From: Stichopus chloronotus
Lineage: Eukaryota > Echinodermata > Holothuroidea > Aspidochirotida > Stichopodidae
Assembly: GCA_021234535.1 (NCBI GenBank)
Contig: CM037843.1
Span: 39,247,200-39,311,199 of the forward strand
Direction: 5' to 3'
DNA: 64,000 nucleotides
A model generated the notes under the pieces. That model saw nothing but the letters and a program-made list of their open reading frames with translations. It made no database searches and was not told where the DNA came from. Below are positions 48,201 to 60,700 of this stretch, piece by piece (the stretch's first letter is position 1; each line of letters begins with the position of its first letter). Both the position numbers and the translations under genes were made by a program.

Positions 48201-51200
48201 GGATTCTCTAAATCAGCTTCTTACTTTCTGGTTAATTAGAATATTTGACATTTACAGGGATGAGCCAATGTGCTACCACTACCCAGTACTTGCACATTCC
48301 ACACGAAACTTAATCCAAAAATGACCAAAAAGTACCTGACAATGCTTCAGATTTTTCAACTCAATTACATTTTCATGACAACAAATTTGAAGCAGAGTGA
48401 AGGTTTAGAATGGTTTCATACCATTTACTACCTTTGCTTAAGTAATTATTACTTAATTTATGTAATTACCTTAAATTCAGTTTTTACGACTTTACAAAAA
48501 CCTCAGAACATAACAAAAATAATGAGCCACACTACCCCCCCCCCCACAAAAAAGGTCACTTAGTCTGCAAAAATATCACACCATTTGGCATCTCAGGTGC
48601 TTAGATAGTCTACAGATTATCCAAACAGGAGGCAGGGTGCCCTGCCTGAAGATGCAACAAAATGACACATCACTCAGAATCAAACAGACACACCCCATGC
48701 ATCGATATAAAGAAATCACAGATTCTCTAATTTTGAATATGTTAGGGTCTTCTATTAATTCGTTCTTTATTACTTGTCCATCATATCAGACTAGTGGTTT
48801 ATTAAGTTCACATGGACATGCACTAGTCAAAATCTATAATCATCAGTAGTAGCCATTGAATCTCTACGTGAAAGAAGTCTCCCATGCTGCTTCAGCCGGT
48901 GGGCTACAACACTGAGCTTGTAGCTTGTCCGAGGAATTCTGTACTTGCCCCAGACTGTTGGGTGGGGACTTTGTTGAACCCTCATCTATTCTCCTTCAGC
49001 AGGGGATCAAACACTTCACCTATTGTTTTCTACTCTTGTTCCTTTTCTTTCGTATTGAACTGTACTGCACAACAAGTGAACCACTGGATGCATACATACC
49101 ATAACATATCATTGCACACAACCCTCTCTAGCCCAAGAGTTGCAACATCCTGCTGAAGGTGTAGACAGGGTAAAAAGACTTAACAGATATTTCAGCAAAG
49201 AGTCATATGAAAAGGTTTACTACCAATCTATCAAAGTTGTGCAGATAACCTTAAAATATTAAAAGCATACTTATTCACTTCTTTCAATTTGTGATAAGTT
49301 TGAATGTTTACCCTATGCATAGACATATGTATCATGTAGTTACATATCAAAAAAAAGGGGGGGGGGAGCATTACAATGCCGGTCCCAACTCCCAAATTAT
49401 ACTTGAAAATAGCTCCCAGCAATCCACAGAAAAAAAATTACCACATTCTGACTGACAGTCATCATGAAGAAAAAGATCATCTGAGGATAACAAGTTTGAG
49501 CTTGACATGCGAGAACTGACCCAAGTATGGACATAATATGAACTTTAAGAGACAACCAAACACTTCCCTCTTCTTTCAGGCTGTTGCATAATTAAAAAAC
49601 CCTGCTGTCAAAAGGAACACTAATGAGATAAGGCACACATGAAACTGTCCTGTATAAAAGGAAAAAGTTGTTCAAAAGTTGTTAATGTAAACACAGCTAT
49701 GACAACCCCAAAGGCATCACCAGTTAAGCAATACCTGATTACTCTTTTCTGCTTCCTGAATTCCCACTATCCCAGTATCCATAAGGAACATGTTATCATA
49801 CTCTTTCACTGCACTGCTTCTTTGTACAACACTTGGGTTTACTGCATTTTTTTTTACTGCATTTTTCAACATTTTACTTGTCCACTGCATTGCTTTTTGT
49901 ACAATGAACAGCCAGAGCAAAATCATTAGAAAATAATTTCATGTACTACATCATGTTTGAGTTGGTGAGCATTACACATTACACAAGTTCATACAAAGTT
50001 ATACACTAAATTTTGGAAAACAAAGGGACCTCAATCAGATATACTGTTCCCCCCCCCCCTTACAAAAAAGAGAGAGATCTACAGCTGAAGAAACAAACTC
50101 AAAAGCACTTTCCCCATTACAACAGACATGACAAAAACCTTAAAGTAGGTAAGAAGGTTATCTTCAGAAACAGAAATCATAATATTAAACAGTTCATGAG
50201 TTTACTGCAGGACTTCTCAACATTAGAAAAAAACACATAAAAGAACCCCTGAGAGCCAACACCTTGCATTTCCCTGCTAGCTTCAGAGGGTTCGTTTATT
50301 AGCATTTTAAGTGTATAAAATATTTGTAATGAATACTGGCTGACCAGTCATTTCAAGTTGTGATTGCATCTGACCCAACTAATAAACCTCAACACCCCCC
50401 CCCCCCTGCAAAATTGAATCCTACCAACTGACAGACTTTAAAAATGATTATGATTGATTCTAAAGAACTTTGGCACATTAGCACACTTACGTCACTTTGG
50501 TATGAATCACATACAAATTGCATACAAAGATTGATTCGGACATTGGTAAAAATTGCATTAGAGAAATGGTTAGACCAATGTTTATCACCCCATGTCCTGA
50601 ACTTAATAAAATTTGAGCCTTCAAAACCAATGCACACAAACGGAAATAATGCTTCCATACAATAAAGTAGCAAGTGAATCCTAAGTGTTGATAAAAAAAA
50701 AAAAACACGGTCCTTGGAAAATATCAAACAAACTGTGGCTATGAGAGTTCATGGAGTTTTAAAAAATGCCAACATCATAAAAGGGTTATTTAAAACCAAT
50801 CCTCAAAGTCACCCTTATTTAATAATTTAATACTGAAGAACAAAGTAATTACAAAATTTTACAAGAAGAAACCCCTTGACACATGCATGAAATCAAGTTA
50901 AAACATGAAGCCAAGGGAAAACAAAGGCAAAATCAAATAAAACGACTGTTCAACAGAGATAAACTCACACTCAGGAATACTAGAAGCTAGTTTGATTATT
51001 TTCTTGCTCAATTGAAATGTAAGTCTTGAATTACTTTGTTAACAAAAAAGTCACCAGTTTTTCTCCAGATTTCCAAACTAAGTTTAGATATATAACTTAA
51101 GACTTACATTATTGCTGAATACTATACCACCCTTCTTTGATATCTAGCTAAATTGCATTTTTCCTTCCTTTTCCTTCCTTCTTCTCCTTTATTCTCTCTT

Positions 51201-54200
51201 TTCTATTAAGGTTGCTTTCTCCATCTAAACATTTCTCGTTTATCTGGTATAATGTGAATATTAAAGGTCTTTTTCCCTTTTATCCAGTTGCGTACGTGCA
51301 ATTTCATGTGAAACATAAAAATTCATTTAGGTTAATATCTCAAAGGTTCAGCTCTGATGTGACTCATAACACTGCATTACCATCCTCTCATGAGCCTCAC
51401 TCATCCCAATGGCGCAACGTTAAAACCAATTTTGGATTTTTCTTCTTGGAAGGGTTTGTAGTCTAGAGTTCTGGAACGCTGTGATCTGTATTAGCCTTAC
51501 ATTCACTTGTAGCAATAGTTTTACCTTAGTAGTCCCACACATAAAATGCTACTGTAGGATATTTGAACTTGACAACGAGTGAGCACGGTGTTTATTGCAT
51601 CAAGAAGATTAAGAGGAACAAGAAGATTAAGTGTAAGTGTTGAACATTTTTCATTCTCCTGTGAAAATGCAGCACCTTTTGAATCAAGGAACTTACAAAC
51701 AGTGCAGGTAAGGCACTTACCATTCATCTGATAAAGTGCACTGTTCATGCAAGGGGATTTTGAGAGCACCAAGCCTCAAGTTTTAGTACCTGCATGGCTT
51801 TGTTCACATTCTAAGGTACAGGGGAAAAGTTTTCACATCATGAAAAGTTTTTAAAACAGTCCAAAAAGTGAAGGTTTAGCCACCAATGTTAAAAAAAAAG
51901 AAAAAACAAACCAATTGATCACAATCTTTGAAAAACACCCCATTTACGCATGCTGCATCCTCTGAAAGACTACTGTATCTGCCATGTATTCTAGAAATAG
52001 CATTGAAAGACGACATACATTCAAATCAGTTGCACAGCATAACATGTTACAAGTTTAATACACAGTTCCATTGCTCGATGTTAAAGTTCTTGTGTCTCAT
52101 TATGCAACGTACTTTAGCTTCTTTCTTTAAAAGTTATTGAGCTGGCCCATAACAAACTGGTCATCCTCTTTCTATCCCTTACAAAGTATGAGAGATATGT
52201 ATACTGTAGGAATCACTTAACAATTGTAACATATTTACTACTTCTGGCACTTCACTTTCTTAATATTCAAAAAGGGAAGAAATAACCAGTTTAGCATTGT
52301 AATTTGCCACCCATGAAAGCCCATTTTGCCCTTAAATTTCATGGAAGCTTTGCAAATAGTAAATAAACACTGAAAGGCATTGAAACTGCACAAGAAGTTG
52401 TGTCCTTGGTAATAGCAGATTTTACTGAAATATGAGATTCTTTGAAATGCTTTACGGCTTTGAGAGAGCTGAGTTTCAACTTATTCACACTGCAATATGT
52501 TTGTCTAAAATCTGTTATGTAAAATGGGTTGACTCATTCAAACATTGATTGCAAAAATTGTTTATTAATCTATGTACACAATTTTGTCCCTTCAACAATG
52601 TGACTAAACTTTAAAGAAGAAAATCCAGAGTTTCATGGTGGAATCCTATTCCTCAATCGAATAAGCATCAAAGTCCAATTTTCAACTTATTTTGATAATG
52701 GTATATGCCTTTTGGGCTACTAACTAATGCCAAAGATTCATACCCCTTAGATGGTTGAAAATGAAGAATACTGCTTGGCCATGTCTCAAGTTTGAAATCA
52801 TACCAACTTTTTCAGGAGTTGAATTCTGCTGAGGACTAATGTTAAACCAATTCATCTGAATTGGTTTATAAAAACATTTCCTTTAAATACTGACTTTGTG
52901 TAACTTTTTTTTTTTCTTGGGGGTGGGGGTGGTCTGCACACATGACCTTGAAATTGCTTCTCATGATGCAACAGATTCTTACTCTGTGAAGTTTCTACAT
53001 TCAGAAAGAAGACCAACTGTTTCCACGGAAACTTTTCAGCCATCTTAAAATTACACACTGGTTTCACATACTAGCTAGCTATATCAGTTGCTTTGTATAT
53101 TTCAAGAAGAGAACAAGAAGTTGAATTACTAACTTCCTGGTCAGTTTTCAGTTTATAACATTATTTACAACTTTTTTCTTTTGTTACCATACATCACACT
53201 TTTTTTCCATCAAGAACTCTTTGACCACACAGGTTACTGGAGAATGCATTTCAGAGATATTTCAGAATCCATGCAATGTACTCTGTTACAACGTCAATGG
53301 TCGGAGAACAGTGACAATTTTAATACTGATCCAAGATGACCAGGAAACAATACTTCACCCATGCATCTTGGGCTGGGAACAGAACCAATTCTTCAAAGGT
53401 TTAATATCTTGCATGTTTGTAGGGGTCAGCAACAACCCTGTGAGAGCAGATGAAACAAAACAATGAAGGTTCATAAGGTAACATGAGGAGCTAGGTACAC
53501 ATCACAGTGCTAATCATGACATAAATAACAATATCAGTGAATATATTCACCGGGTCTCAGTCTATTATGATAAAGTAAAATGATATATGTAGAACTGACC
53601 CTTTAGTAACATTAAGAAATTGTCCAATGTTCATGACAAAATTACATCACATTTCAACTCAGCGCTAACCCTTCAATTCTGCTTATTGTATTAATACTCA
53701 ATACATATTCATTTGTTGTTGTCACTCTGCGACAGTGTAAAAATTTATATGAAAGGATGACATTGAAAAAGTAGAGTAGAAGGAGGTGTTCCAGATAGCA
53801 TGTAGAGTAGGCATCTTGACAGTGTCAAAGGTGACAGGTCAACTCCTTAAGGGGGATTAGTGGTGCAACAGTGTTAGAGACAGGTCAAGTGAGGAGTGAA
53901 GTAAATACATCAATGAAGAATGCTCCATCGCGGCAATAAAAAGGTGTTAATGAAACTGGACTGTGAACTCAGGGAATGTGACATAATTTTGTGAATAACA
54001 TGTGCGGTACAAGCATGCTTTCACAGTACTGCCAAAATTTGATACCATCACAAAACGGTACAGGTATTGTTGCCAAACCAGTGCCATCTAACACAAGAAA
54101 ATATCTGAAAAATATCTGATTTATCAGGGTCGCAACTTTTCTCACAGCTTACATTCTTCAAAACCACATACAGGGAATCATTTTTGCATTGTAAATAAAC

Positions 54201-54239
54201 CAAACACAGCCTGATAAAGTCAACCATGGTAACTTCTGA
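45253..54239. other. Nine kilobases with no gene recognised
   Basis: AT-rich sequence with several poly-C or poly-G tracts of about ten bases or more (near 48535, 50050 and 50395). Open frames up to 112 codons exist on both strands but show no conserved motif or splice chain. It could hold an unseen long 3' UTR or a non-coding transcript; I see no evidence for either. Confidence 0.45.
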
Positions 54240-55975
54240 TGTTCATTCTAATGTTCTTCAAATTTCATCGTAAAGATCACTCACTAAATTTACTCAATCA
54301 TACAACAATACACAGAAGAATCTAACCAAAGACACTGATAACAGCGGTAAAAATAGGTCTATATTTTAAGGGCTCAAAATGAATTCAGATGATCCTATTG
54401 GCTGATACTAGTCATATGCCGGGTGTCACAAACATTCTTCCTTTCTGTAAGCATCAAAGCAACACAAACTTTAGAAGATATATCATATTTGTTGTAATAT
54501 AGTAAACAACTGTATAAGCATGGGAATACTTGTTCATATAGACTGCAACATGTTTGTGCACAAAACTCATAACGCTAGCAGCATTTTAACGAACGCAGGA
54601 TCCTGCATACAGGATGCATGTGTTCACCCAGAGATGTAAATTCCTCCAACTACTTTTGTCCGAGGAATGCACCTTTCCTTATGGCATAATTACCAACAAC
54701 AAATTCTTTAAAACCACATTTAAAGTATTGTACTTCTTTTTCCCTGATATTGCTTTAGAGTTCCCCTAAATACAGAATGATAAAGTCAACAGGTCTTCCT
54801 TCCCCTCAAAATTCACAATCAAATGAGTTGCAGAATCTATTCAATCATGAAGCAATATACTACAGTCACACAGAAAGATCTACCCAAACACAGTTAAGCA
54901 GTAGTACAAGAAAGTCTGTGTTTTGTCTACTTTCCCCCATGGAGTCAAAACGAATTCCAATGATGCTAATGGCTTATAGTCGGAAGTTTGGAAACATTTT
55001 TGTGCAGAGTTCTGCAGATGTTCTCACTTTGTGTACACTCTGTGATAGTGCAGGAGTAGTTGTTTATGAAGGCTGCAATATATTTGCACACAAAAGTCAT
55101 CACATTAGACCTTCTCTGAACTTTTGTGATTGCTAAGATGTTCTCTAGTAAAGGACTTTATGAAATAGTTGTGACTCACTATGTAAGCATCTCAACTCTC
55201 ATTCCATGGTGTCTAATGTTGGCAGGTTTGGTGGCCTTGTGAGCAGGGGAACATTGCATATTTTGAAAGTTAGTCAAACTTTTCAGAGTGAAGTGTGAAG
55301 AAGGGTCTGGTTCAGAGGCACTTGCTGTATTTTTAAACATACTTGGAACATACTAACATTAGAGTGAAGGATAAGGCAATTTGGTAGAACTGAAAGCATG
55401 TGTCAGCTGGTGTTTGCTAAAGTAAATATACAGACTACACCTGGGCTGTGACACTTGATTTTTCATATTTTCTCATTTTTTTTTAAGCAGTCTGGAATGG
55501 ATGGCACATAAAGTAAACTTTTGATTGAAGGTGGTCATGTTTGTTTTTGTTTTGCATATGGTACTGTGTTGTATGAATATTTATACTGGATGTAGTATAG
55601 TGTAGTCATAGCATTTTCAATATATGGACGGACGCAAGAATTTTTGGTGGCATGCAAACTTTTCAAGGTAGTTGCATCCATGGGACATAAGTTTTCAAAT
55701 CGTAATAAAAATACTGGGTTAGGCTACATCACTACTTTTGCCACCACCACAGTTCTCTTTCTTACGTGGACTTACTAATCTGAATATGGAATAAACACTG
55801 TGACTAGTTTTGCATTGCTATTTTCACTTCCTGCTTTACTTTTAGCAGGTTTAATGGCCTTGTGACTCGAGACAGCATTGCATATTTTAGAAATTTGTCA
55901 AATGTTCGGGGGTCAAGTGTGGAGTAGGCTAAGACAATTGGTTCAATAATCACAGACTTCACAGGTATTGCACTT
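54240..55975 (+). repeat. Diverged local duplications
   Basis: Segment 54290-54580 matches 54845-55110 by ordered words (ACACAGAAGAATCTAACCAA with ACACAGAAAGATCTACCCAA; GACTGCAACATGTTTGTGCA with GGCTGCAATATATTTGCACA). Segment 55215-55335 matches 55845-55975 (GCAGGTTTGGTGGCCTTGTG with GCAGGTTTAATGGCCTTGTG, then ACATTGCATATTTT with GCATTGCATATTTT). Divergence is high. Confidence 0.6.
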
Positions 55976-57004
55976 CAAGTATGATGAAATTAACGTTACG
56001 TGTCTAAGAACTGATGAACTGGTGGATAGTTTAGGAGAGGGCAGTGGCATGACTTTGTTGTTCACAATAGAAGAAATTTGTGACTGAAATGGTGACAAAT
56101 GACTATGTTTCATGTTTATATTTCAATGTGAAACAAAGCAAGGGACAGTTATCTAAAGGACATGTCATGATATTTCAGTAATACTTTATTCTGTTGCTGT
56201 ATTTTTAAAACAATATTTTCGCCATAGCTGTGGGCGACCGTTCTCGGAAGTACTTCAGTAACTCATGATCAGCGACTGGTACATACTGGTACTCACACAC
56301 AATACCAGTTTACCGTGAAAACTTACGAACAAGACAAATAATGTTACCACAAAAATGATTTTCATTTTAATCACATGTCAAGGACACTATATCCAGCATT
56401 TTGAGGATCACAATGCAGTTTGCTATATATGTTTAAAGGTAATGGGACATAAAATGACATCTTAGAGTTCTAACTAGCTGCACTAATCATTAAGCATGTT
56501 GGAAATACTCACATATTCCTTCCAAAGCCATCAAATATTGACTGACCTACAAATAACACTCTGTTCTGCACATTCACTGACTGTGCAAATTTTTGACTCA
56601 CATGATATGCCTGATACTATCTTTTGTTTTCTTAACATTTATTTCAAGAACAATTTAAAACTGAAAATGAGGGATTAATTTTGGAAGTGAAATACTGCCT
56701 TCTCTAAACATACTGAAATCATTTCAAAGTTGTGTAAACTAGAGGGAAATTAATTATGAGATGACAAATATAAGGCTAGCGAAAAAATACTGATACTGAG
56801 CGACACACCATATCACAATTTTTGCACTAGGTTGTCTGTTCTGTCAAAGACCTGCAAACATTGAATAGTCATATCTTACAAACAGTAATAGAAATAAAAC
56901 AGTTTCAACAGATTTGTTATTTGAGTTTCATTCTACAACTCCTGAATAAAGCCAGCTCTGTTGTAGTTGAACATCACACAAGTGTTAGAGGTTATGTGAC
57001 ATAT
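55976..57004. other. Intergenic, nothing recognised
   Basis: No gene, transposon end or tandem repeat that I can support. Confidence 0.5.
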
Positions 57005-57545
57005 ATCTAGAAGAAAGCTAGCTTTATTCACAAGTTGCAAAGTGAAACCCTCGATATAAATCTGTTGGAAGCGTGTCACTAGCTATTACCATTTTTGACA
57101 AATGGATTTTCAAAGTTCCATGAAGATGCAAATATGATGACCTGGAGCATTGCACAGTGAAGATATTTCTTTTTTTAGACCGATATGTATTATCCCTTGA
57201 CTACTGGGTTTCAAATTTCTACGTGATATCAATATTTGTAAAGAAGAAAATACACGCTTCCAAAACAAAACCCTTGCAGCATGTAAAAGTCTCAATACTC
57301 CTTGTAATAAAGGTTAAATAAACAAAGGATGCCACCAGATAAACCATGTGACTCTCTCTCTTGACATCACAAATTTGCACACTCAGCCAATGTTTATTCA
57401 TGATGCAGGCATAAGACGTGTATTTGCCTGCAAAATTTTCAATATTCCATGGAATTTGATGGACTACGTGGCTATTTGCAACATTTTTTAAAAGATTAAT
57501 ACAGCAAAAAATTCCAAAATGTTATTGTCATGTCACACAACTTGT
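57005..57545 (+). repeat. Interspersed repeat, copy C (3' flank of the coiled-coil gene)
   Basis: Full-length relative of the copy at 16443-16990: TTTATTCACAAGTTGCAAAG, GAGCATTGCACAGTG, GGGTTTCAAATTTC, GCTTCCAAAACAAAACCCTT, CAATGTTTATTCATG, and CCAAAATGTTATTGTCATGT. It begins only about 30 bases beyond the stop codon of the coiled-coil gene. On the minus strand it supplies AATAAA at 57398-57393 and again at about 57028-57023, so the gene may use a poly(A) signal from the repeat. Confidence 0.75.
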
Positions 57546-57577
57546 AAATTAAAGATCTGCAGTATACTGTACCTTAG

Positions 57578-57786
57578 TTAACACAATATGCCAAATAGCC
57601 TGTAAATTCTTGACATAGCTCTATCATTCTGTTCACAGCGGTACAGTCCATTGTTCTTTGAATAAAAGACATCCACAACCAGGCATATGTTATTGTGCTG
57701 CAGATCCAGGGAATCTGTTTGCGGATCTTTCTTCTTGGAATCGACACCAGCCAGGTGGTATACAACTAAAATAATCTCAGCACCAG
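57578..57786 (-). CDS. Coiled-coil gene, last exon with stop
   Basis: Acceptor TCCTTGTAG, stop TAA at 57580-57578. Encodes (S)GAEIILVVYHLAGVDSKKK, then DPQTDSLDLQHNNICLVVDV and a Cys-containing C-terminal helix (LYRCEQNDRAMSRIYRLFG). Hydrophobic strand patterns and even charge spacing support real coding. Confidence 0.8.
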
Positions 57787-60700
57787 CTACAAGGAAAAAA
57801 TAGAAATTGGTCATTTATCTCAGATAATGTTGAGTAGGACACAGGACAGTGATGAATAATCGTGTGCTATGTAAAGCAATGAACTCGACTAAAGATGTGG
57901 CAGTAGGGAGAATATCCTTGAAAACTTGCATTTCATTTCCATCCCAGCTCCACTCGTTGTGCTACCTGAATGAAACTGTAAAGTAACCTGGAATATTATT
58001 GTTTAAGTGCAGCAATGTTGGCTGCCTGCTTATTTAAAGCACAGATGACTAAGCGTTCCTGTGTAACATATTTACATAGCAGGTACCACACTTTGTACAG
58101 TGGAATGTATGTAGTATGTTCACCTCCAAGTATGTAAGTGTGATAAGTAAACGATGAGATGAGGGAGGTGCTATGGTCAAGAGTCAAAAATTGAAAACAA
58201 TCCAAGAGACGATAGTCAATCAGATCCAAGGCTCCAAAAATCAAGGATCCAAATGAGAAAACTTGGGACCAGACAAGAGTAAAAGCAACGGCTTTCATTT
58301 AGTTTACATGATCTGCTTGTTGGAAAGACTGCAAACACCGTGCAAAGTTGTGCTGTAATTTGGTAATTTTGACACATTTATGTTAGCTTGCTGTACAAAC
58401 ATTATGCTGATAAAGCTGGAAGCCAACTGAGCTAGTTGCACGTGACATTCATGGGTTTGGCTGGAAATTTTACCTGCATCAGAATAACAGGCTTCTGTTC
58501 TATTAAACCATTGCAACATTTTGCTATTTTGACACTAGATGCACACATTGTCATGAGAAAGTCCTCGATAATAATCATTATCGCTCATAATGTAACATTT
58601 GTAGCAATGTGATTTCAAACAGGCAAAAGTAACCTTAAGTAGACTAATGCTACTTTGTCAGTTAAACTTGAAAATATCAAACTCTGATAAGCCAATAATT
58701 TGACTACATTGTACCAGGTCCATCAAAATACTTGACTAGGCCCATGAGTGACTGTTTATATCCCAGAACAAAATTACATGTGACATTTCCTTGCATTAAT
58801 AATAAAATGGCCTTGACAACGGCATCTTACCTTTTAATGATACAATGAAGCATTGTATGTTATTGATTATGATTCTGGTTGTATTGTTTTATTGCACTAA
58901 ATGCCACAGAATCTACTGACCCCTGCAACCACAGGATAAATTCATCATCATCATGTGTGTTGCGTTTCTCCACAAATGAAAATCTAACCTTGCAAAACAA
59001 TACCTAGCTTGTATTTGGAACACTCACAAGTTGGTTTGATTAACCAACGGATCATGTGCAACTGACTGTCTGTTCAAACATATTATGTGGACCGATGGAG
59101 TGTTTATGGTTGACTGTTGTAATATGCTGACAATAGGCCTACATATATATTACATGTTTTCAATAGCACTTAGGGCAGCTACCTACATGCCATGTCTAAA
59201 CCACTCAGCTATACTGTGCTATCCAAAGTTCAAATGTGTAGTTTAATAAGCAATGAAGCAGTTCAAACAAACTAATTGATAAGACTGAAAGATTACCTTA
59301 CCAGTTTTATATTTTAACTAGAAATTGAGCATGTGTCTACTCTGCCATGAGTTGAGTCTTCAGTTGACAGGGTACGATTGAACACTGCTGCTAAACATTT
59401 TCCTTACAACATCACTATTTCATCACTATTTCACAGAAAACTGTGAATTCGTTAGGAATCATGGGAGACTCAGTTCCACAGTGTATTTGACAGACTGTTG
59501 ACCATGGCTTTCCTGCCGGTGGTGCAGCAATGAGCATGGCAGTGACAAAACCAAACTTAAATTGGGGTTGGGAGGGAAAAGGTTGAAGTGGTGGACAAGC
59601 AGCAATGACACTTAGGGAAGAACCATCATAGCTTGGCACATTGCATACGGAGTAAAGTTTTGGACTAAGATTGCCCCTCAGATTGGAGACAATGTCCTTT
59701 CACAGTCTCTCTGGCCTTTTGAGTTTTAGCTTAAGTATGCTTTACCTTGTAAGACACAGGTTTGGCAGTTCACATGCTAAAAACTGAAAAGTCATGGTAC
59801 CCTCCAAGAGTACTTGCCAAGTGTTATTGTTGCCTGATATTGTGACCCAAACTGGAAGGTTTTTCCCCTGCCCCCCCCCCCCACTGGTTATTGTGGTATC
59901 TCTATCTTTTAACCTTCATCTGCTTGATTATGCACGTGTCCACTGACATTGTATCACATTTGTTTGACCTTCATGTAAATTAATTTTTTCATTTTCATTT
60001 AGTGCTTGACTTTTGTTAATCAGAACACATGTGGATGCCAAACCCAGCAGGAGTGCTCTCTGACACTTTCTTTTGTGTTAAGGTGTGGCTGAAATGTTAT
60101 GTACACAATCAGTTAAGGACACAACAGTTTTGCCACTGAAACAAGGGTAGAACATAAACTGACATTGTGGAATCACCATTCACAGCATGCCACACTAACC
60201 ACTGACAGTGTCTGTAGCTGCCAGTGGTAACATTACCAATACTGTACTTACAGCTTATCCCTATGAGAGCCTTCTTTATGTCCACCAGATAGTTGGTCGA
60301 TGTTGCTTGACATAGAACTAACGTTATTTGGTTCTGATCTTTGCCTTCCTGCCAGTCATTGAGGACCAGGTCAACACACTTTGTGGACATGTAGGACTTG
60401 AGCCTCGCCTGCATAGTTTCATCACAATCGTGGAATTTCCCCCTGCACTTCAACAGACAAGAGACTGCAAGGGAAATAAATGTCAACCATCTTCAAACTA
60501 ACTCATTGCTAAGCGACGCTAAAATCTACAAGTTCATACTTGAAGGTAATCAATTACATAATGGGAAGACACTTGTGAAAGCATCACCCCTTTCAAATAA
60601 TTCATTACAAAAAAACATGAGTGTGTAAAGAGACAGGGACATGCTAAACTACTGTAGGATGCAAATGATGCAAAATATAATGTTCAGTTAATTAATTTTT

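Noticed and set aside
59415..59639. 74-codon minus-strand open frame between two exons of the coiled-coil gene
   Set aside because: No acceptor or donor in the needed phase; the flanking exons already join in frame without it.
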